Positions 4,650 through 8,354 of a stretch of DNA of 8,354 nt are shown in pieces. The DNA is from Candidatus Methanomethylophilaceae archaeon (lineage in GTDB: Archaea; Thermoplasmatota; Thermoplasmata; Methanomassiliicoccales; Methanomethylophilaceae): positions 1 to 8,354 of the forward strand of contig JALNYB010000058.1 of the NCBI GenBank assembly GCA_023230065.1. Reading direction: 5' to 3'. The translations under genes were made by a program, and so were the position numbers. Under the pieces are notes generated by a model, which was not told the origin of the DNA, did no database searches, and saw only the letters and a program-made list of their open reading frames with translations. Each line of letters opens with the position of its first letter. The stretch's first letter is position 1.

Positions 4650-7600
4650 TGATACCCCATAAATTGACGATGTCCGCGTTCGGACCCTACGGAAGCAGGA
4701 TCTCCGTCGACTTCGACCACTTCGGAGGGAAGGGGCTGTTCCTGATAACCGGCGACACCGGCGCCGGTAAGACATCCATATTTGACGCGATCACCTTCGC
4801 ACTCTACGGACGATTGACCGATTCCGAACGCGACGCCAAGGACTTCAGGAGCCACTTCGCCTCCAGGGAGACTGAGACGTTCGTCGAGCTGGACTTCACC
4901 CACAACGGCACGGACTACCGCATATACAGAAAACCGCAGTACCAGCGCCCGAGCAGGGACGGCAGCAAGCTGCAGACCGTGCAGCAGAAGGCCGAACTGA
5001 CATGGAAATCAGGGGCCGAATCCGCGTGGACCTCCGTGAACGGTAAGATAGAGGAGATACTGGGGATCCAGTACGACCAGTGGAAGCAGATATCGATGAT
5101 CGCCCAGGGCGAGTTCAGGAAGGTCCTGAACACAAACACGAAAGATCGTGAGATGATCTTCCGCAAGATATTCTCCACGGACTCGGTCGAAGCCTTCCAG
5201 CAGTCCGTGTCGGAAAAGTACCGCGACCTGAACGACAAATGCAAGAGCGCAGACTCAAAAATAGAGAATGCGAGAGGTTTCATCGTAATCGACGAGAGCT
5301 GCCCGCGCTACAAAGAATACTTGGAGCTCAAAGGCTCCGCATACGTCGAGGAGTACATCGACATCCTGAGCGGACAGAACATAACGGATGAAAATAAGCT
5401 CGCTTCGCTGAATGCCGAACAAGGCCGAAAGAATGAAGAGATGACCTTGGCGATAAAGTCCAAAGCCGAAGCGGAGAGCATCAACAGGCTATTCGAAGAT
5501 CTGAAAAGCGCCCGCGGCAGGGCGAAAGAACTGAGTTTGAAGAAAGAGGGGATGGAAAGAAAGAGGACGGAATTAAGATCCATCAGGAGCGTCGTCGCAC
5601 AAGTCAAAGCGCCGAGGTCCGCACTCCTATCTTTGAAAAATGATGTGTCCGGACTCGAAGAATCCATCAACGGCGCCGAGAAAGAGGTCACCATTCTGCG
5701 GAAAAGAGTCGAATCACTGGAAAAAACTAAGCAAGAAGCGGATTCCAAGAGGCCCGAATCTGAAAATCTGGTGGGACGCATCCAAAATCTGGAATCAGAG
5801 AGAGGATTGTACGCCTCGCTGTCTTCGGAAGATGAAAAACTCAGGAAGATTACATTTAGTCACTCTCAAATCGAAAAAGAACTAAATGGTGCAAAGGATA
5901 AGCAAGACGTACTTTCAGAAAGAATCAAAGGTTACAGATTTTTCCTAAACGAGAACGAAGACGTGGGAGAAAAAATATCCGAACTTAAATCTTCGATTAA
6001 AAGCGCAGAAAATGACCTCAAGGCGCTTTCGGACATAAGCGAGAAACTGAAAAAACACAGAACATCGAACAGTTCTCTCGAAGCAAAGCAGAAAGAGCTG
6101 GGCGAGGCCTCTCAGAAGCTGACGTCGCTCCGTGAAGAGCATATGAAAAAAGAGAGCACGTTCTACGCATCCCAGGCAGGCATTCTCGCACAGCTGCTAA
6201 AGGATAACGAGCCCTGCCCGGTATGCGGCTCGGAGCACCACCCCGCGCCGGCGACCGTCGCAGAGGGTGGCGTAACTAAAGAAGAACTAGACGTCCTGAA
6301 GAGAAAATACGAAGCACAGAGCAGCGCCGTATCGAATATTAGCAACGAGTGCACATTGCTGGATACTAATGCAAATACCAGCCTCAACGACTGCAAGGAC
6401 CGCCTCGCTGGCATGGGCATGGTCTGCGTCACGGCCGACGATGTCGCCGAGGCCCTCGAAGAGCTGACCGCAAGCAGGACGAACATATTCAATGAATCTG
6501 AAAAGAGGAAAACGGAACTCGAGCCTGTTTCTAAAAGAGTCGATGAGATCCGTGAAGAATTCAACGATTCTCTGGATGGAGAGAAAACCAAAGCGGACAA
6601 AGCCGTGGATGAACTAAACACAAAATTCAATGATTCGAAGGTTACCCTGGTGGCCCAGACCGAAAAGGTGAACCTGATGAGAGAAGGGCTGGAATACGAT
6701 TCCGAAGAGTCGTTGCTGTCAGCGATGGAAGAGCTCAGAAAATCCAAGAATGCCATCGACTCCGCCATCTCGGACGCAGATAAAGAACTGAACGATGCAA
6801 ACCTCAAACTGGCTTCCGCCAAGGCAGAGCTGAAGGGCTACAAGGATCAGATCGAAGATAAGAGAAAATCGATATCATCAAAAGAAGAAGAGCTCGAAAA
6901 TATCTACCGCAGGCTGTCCGTCAACGACGACAACGCGGCCATATTGCTCTCCAAGGAACCCGACATCGAATCCCTGCAGGAAGATATAACCACATATGAC
7001 AACGAGGTCAGCATCAACGGAAAAGATCTGGAAAGACTTGCGAAGGAGACCGATGGCAGAGAACCGGTCGACCTGTCGTACTTCGATTCAGAGATCGACG
7101 AGATCGATGGTGCCATCAAAGCGATAAACTCCAGGATCACAACAGTAAATACACGCCTAACCAACAACAGAAACGCAATGGAGACAATCGATAAAGCGTC
7201 CAAGGACATGGCGAAACTGTCGAAGGAGCGGCAGGAGATCAAGGAGATAGCGGACGTCGCCTCCGGAGCTATGGGCGACAAAATGTCGTTCGAGACGTTC
7301 ATACAGTCGCTTTACTTCAAGAGGGTCCTGCACTTCGCCAACCTGAGGATGAGGAAGATGACCTCCGGCAGGTACGAGCTTATCCCACGCAAGGAAACCA
7401 AGGACGGAAGGTCGAAGTTCGGCCTCGATATCGACGTCTTCGACAACTACACCGGAACGTCGAGGCCGTCCGAAACGCTTTCCGGCGGAGAATCATTCAT
7501 GGCGGCGCTGTCTCTGGCGTTGGGGCTGTCCGATATGATCCAGAGGATCAACGGCGGAATACGCGTCGATACTTTGTTCGTCGACGAAGGGTTCGGTTCG

Positions 7601-7774
7601 CTGGACCAGGATACGCTCAAGGCATCGATCGCGATGCTGATGGAGCTCAGCGAATCCGACGTGCTCATCGGGATAATCTCGCACGTAGAGGCCCTGAAGC
7701 AGCAGATCGACAGGAAGATCATCGTCCGCAACAACAGCAACGCACATCGCGGGTCGTACATCGAGGTCGAATGA
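4649..7774 (+). CDS. sbcC: SbcC, zinc-hook SMC-like ATPase subunit of SbcCD
   Basis: 1041 residues, within the SbcC range of about 1000-1200 and longer than typical archaeal Rad50 (about 880). SbcC/Rad50 is the ATP-driven, DNA-binding partner that gates the SbcD nuclease. Motifs in order: Walker A GDTGAGKTS (35-43), Q-loop in MIAQGEF (Q153), a long charged coiled coil (about 180-880), the zinc hook CPVCGSEHHP (C523 and C526) at almost the exact centre, the coil's return arm, signature LSGGE (944-948), Walker B with VDEGFGSLD (D979, E980; D-loop about 984-986), and H-loop in ISHVEAL (H1012). Everything needed for activity is present. The start ATG overlaps the sbcD stop by one base, implying translational coupling and equal expression. 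The coiled-coil part is richer in A and Lys/Glu codons than the GC-rich ATPase ends, as expected for coiled coil. The hook sequence resembles bacterial SbcC more than archaeal Rad50. Confidence 0.97.
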   Translation: MIPHKLTMSAFGPYGSRISVDFDHFGGKGLFLITGDTGAGKTSIFDAITFALYGRLTDSERDAKDFRSHFASRETETFVELDFTHNGTDYRIYRKPQYQRPSRDGSKLQTVQQKAELTWKSGAESAWTSVNGKIEEILGIQYDQWKQISMIAQGEFRKVLNTNTKDREMIFRKIFSTDSVEAFQQSVSEKYRDLNDKCKSADSKIENARGFIVIDESCPRYKEYLELKGSAYVEEYIDILSGQNITDENKLASLNAEQGRKNEEMTLAIKSKAEAESINRLFEDLKSARGRAKELSLKKEGMERKRTELRSIRSVVAQVKAPRSALLSLKNDVSGLEESINGAEKEVTILRKRVESLEKTKQEADSKRPESENLVGRIQNLESERGLYASLSSEDEKLRKITFSHSQIEKELNGAKDKQDVLSERIKGYRFFLNENEDVGEKISELKSSIKSAENDLKALSDISEKLKKHRTSNSSLEAKQKELGEASQKLTSLREEHMKKESTFYASQAGILAQLLKDNEPCPVCGSEHHPAPATVAEGGVTKEELDVLKRKYEAQSSAVSNISNECTLLDTNANTSLNDCKDRLAGMGMVCVTADDVAEALEELTASRTNIFNESEKRKTELEPVSKRVDEIREEFNDSLDGEKTKADKAVDELNTKFNDSKVTLVAQTEKVNLMREGLEYDSEESLLSAMEELRKSKNAIDSAISDADKELNDANLKLASAKAELKGYKDQIEDKRKSISSKEEELENIYRRLSVNDDNAAILLSKEPDIESLQEDITTYDNEVSINGKDLERLAKETDGREPVDLSYFDSEIDEIDGAIKAINSRITTVNTRLTNNRNAMETIDKASKDMAKLSKERQEIKEIADVASGAMGDKMSFETFIQSLYFKRVLHFANLRMRKMTSGRYELIPRKETKDGRSKFGLDIDVFDNYTGTSRPSETLSGGESFMAALSLALGLSDMIQRINGGIRVDTLFVDEGFGSLDQDTLKASIAMLMELSESDVLIGIISHVEALKQQIDRKIIVRNNSNAHRGSYIEVE

Positions 7775-8035
7775 ACCGGGAGACGATGGCCGTAACGTAA
7801 ACATCGTGTCTGAAAAGACAAAACACGAAGGAGATCGTTCTTGGCATTCGGGCCTGAATGCCCTGAACACATCGAATTCTCTCCTCGATCGCCATACAGC
7901 GTGTTGCTCAGGCTTGGGATATGCTCAAAATAAGATGAAAATACAAAGGATTTCCAAAAATTACCATCGATATGTTAAAATTTTATTCATCGGAATGTGT
8001 AAAACTTCAACATCGGATTACAACTTTTTCACACA
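7775..8035. other. Intergenic region downstream of sbcC
   Basis: Apart from the hairpins at 7807-7862 nothing is supportable here. The sequence becomes AT-rich from about 7920. A GTG-started plus frame (7806-8219) runs through it, but its translation is low in structure, its codon use does not resemble sbcCD, and it lacks a ribosome binding site, so I treat it as non-coding. Confidence 0.5.
7807..7862 (+). terminator. Two small hairpins downstream of sbcC
   Basis: The first has stem TGTCT/AGACA (7807-7811 and 7816-7820) with a GAAA loop, extended by an outer CGTG/CACG pairing around a bulge. The second has a perfect 7-bp stem, GGCATTC (7843-7849) with GAATGCC (7856-7862), and a 6-base loop. 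They begin about 30 bases past the sbcC stop and may help end or protect the transcript. Neither is followed by a clear T-run, so the terminator role is uncertain. Confidence 0.3.
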
Positions 8036-8353
8036 TTACAAAGTGAAGCCGTGGAAATCTGAAGTAAAAATCATCGCGGTTTTGAAAATTTCATTTCCCT
8101 CCGAAAGTGCCGCCGGGACTAACGATACGGTTATCGCTCTCCGCGTACGATATTTGTATATTCTGTTTCCGCTTCCGTTGACGGTCCGGCAACGAATCGT
8201 GAAAGACCTAGGGTCATAAAACGAGAAGGTCCGCGTCCTTCCCGTGACGGCATCTGGTATCGCCTCTCCGCCCTCCACGCCATCCGTTAAATATCCCTGT
8301 TCGGATTGCGTTCCTATGTACATGTGCACTGAAATCAAAGTCGAATCCCGCAT
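8036..8353 (-). CDS. Doubtful hypothetical protein near the right edge
   Basis: 105 residues from an ATG one base inside the window edge; the true start could lie outside. The first half (around EQGYLTDGVEGGEAIPDAV) is fairly protein-like, with many G/C-ending codons. The second half is basic, with irregular codon use and AT-richer sequence, so a real gene may have ended or been broken near 8200. No domain, signal peptide or family is recognised. A small hairpin (ACG and GAAGG at 8221-8229 pairing with CCTTC and CGT at 8237-8245) lies inside it. It faces the sbcDC operon tail to tail. It may be a remnant or a chance ORF. Confidence 0.25.
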   Translation of the reverse strand: MRDSTLISVHMYIGTQSEQGYLTDGVEGGEAIPDAVTGRTRTFSFYDPRSFTIRCRTVNGSGNRIYKYRTRRAITVSLVPAALSEGNEIFKTAMIFTSDFHGFTL

Positions 8354-8354
8354 G

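Noticed and set aside
3495..7872. Many long antisense ORFs opposite sbcD and sbcC.
   Set aside because: They are produced by the codon bias of the sense genes; their translations are Ser/Leu/Val-rich and lack motifs.
7806..8219. 137-residue plus-strand ORF downstream of sbcC.
   Set aside because: GTG start without a ribosome binding site, translation without domain character, and codon use unlike the neighbouring genes.
1..8354. CRISPR array.
   Set aside because: No regularly spaced repeats of 20 bases or more were seen; the repeats present are short and irregular.

Overview
The window looks like a piece of a chromosome of moderate GC content, probably from an archaeon. A methanogen of the Thermoplasmata (Methanomassiliicoccales-like) is my best guess, with low to moderate confidence. 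The grounds are TATA-box-like promoters at archaeal spacing (clearest at 2763-2769), a start with no Shine-Dalgarno sequence that looks leaderless, codon use rich in AGG, AGA and ATA, and a LarC protein, which is common in methanogens. The four intact or edge-cut genes stop with TGA or TAA and never TAG. That fits a lineage that decodes TAG as pyrrolysine, but four genes prove nothing.

Layout: (1) 1-666 is the 3' part of larC, the nickel-insertion enzyme for the nickel-pincer nucleotide cofactor. (2) 667-1790 has no convincing intact gene. It holds short, frame-broken remnants, mostly on the minus strand, including one with a cysteine cluster and one with a protein-like body of about 100 residues. 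It also holds a striking near-perfect long hairpin (1201-1248) and a second hairpin followed by a T-run (1363-1388). (3) 1800-3480 is an AT-rich island. It carries an intact DUF3800 gene on the minus strand, GC-rich hairpins on both sides of that gene which share an inverted 8-base core, a repeat-rich spacer, and the frameshifted, truncated N-terminus of a type I restriction HsdR subunit. I read this as a decayed accessory or defence locus. (4) 3525-7774 is an intact two-gene sbcD-sbcC operon with a 1-base stop/start overlap. (5) 7775-8354 holds small hairpins and at most one doubtful minus-strand ORF running towards the right edge.

How the genes fit together: SbcD (nuclease) and SbcC (zinc-hook SMC-like ATPase) form one complex that processes DNA ends and hairpins. 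Their tight coupling supports joint expression. larC belongs to unrelated metallocofactor chemistry. The DUF3800 gene and the hsdR remnant are the only mobile or defence-flavoured content, and they no longer form a complete known system. I did not find a convincing new multi-gene system. The best leads are the DUF3800 unit bracketed by inverted hairpins and the long intergenic hairpin at 1201-1248.
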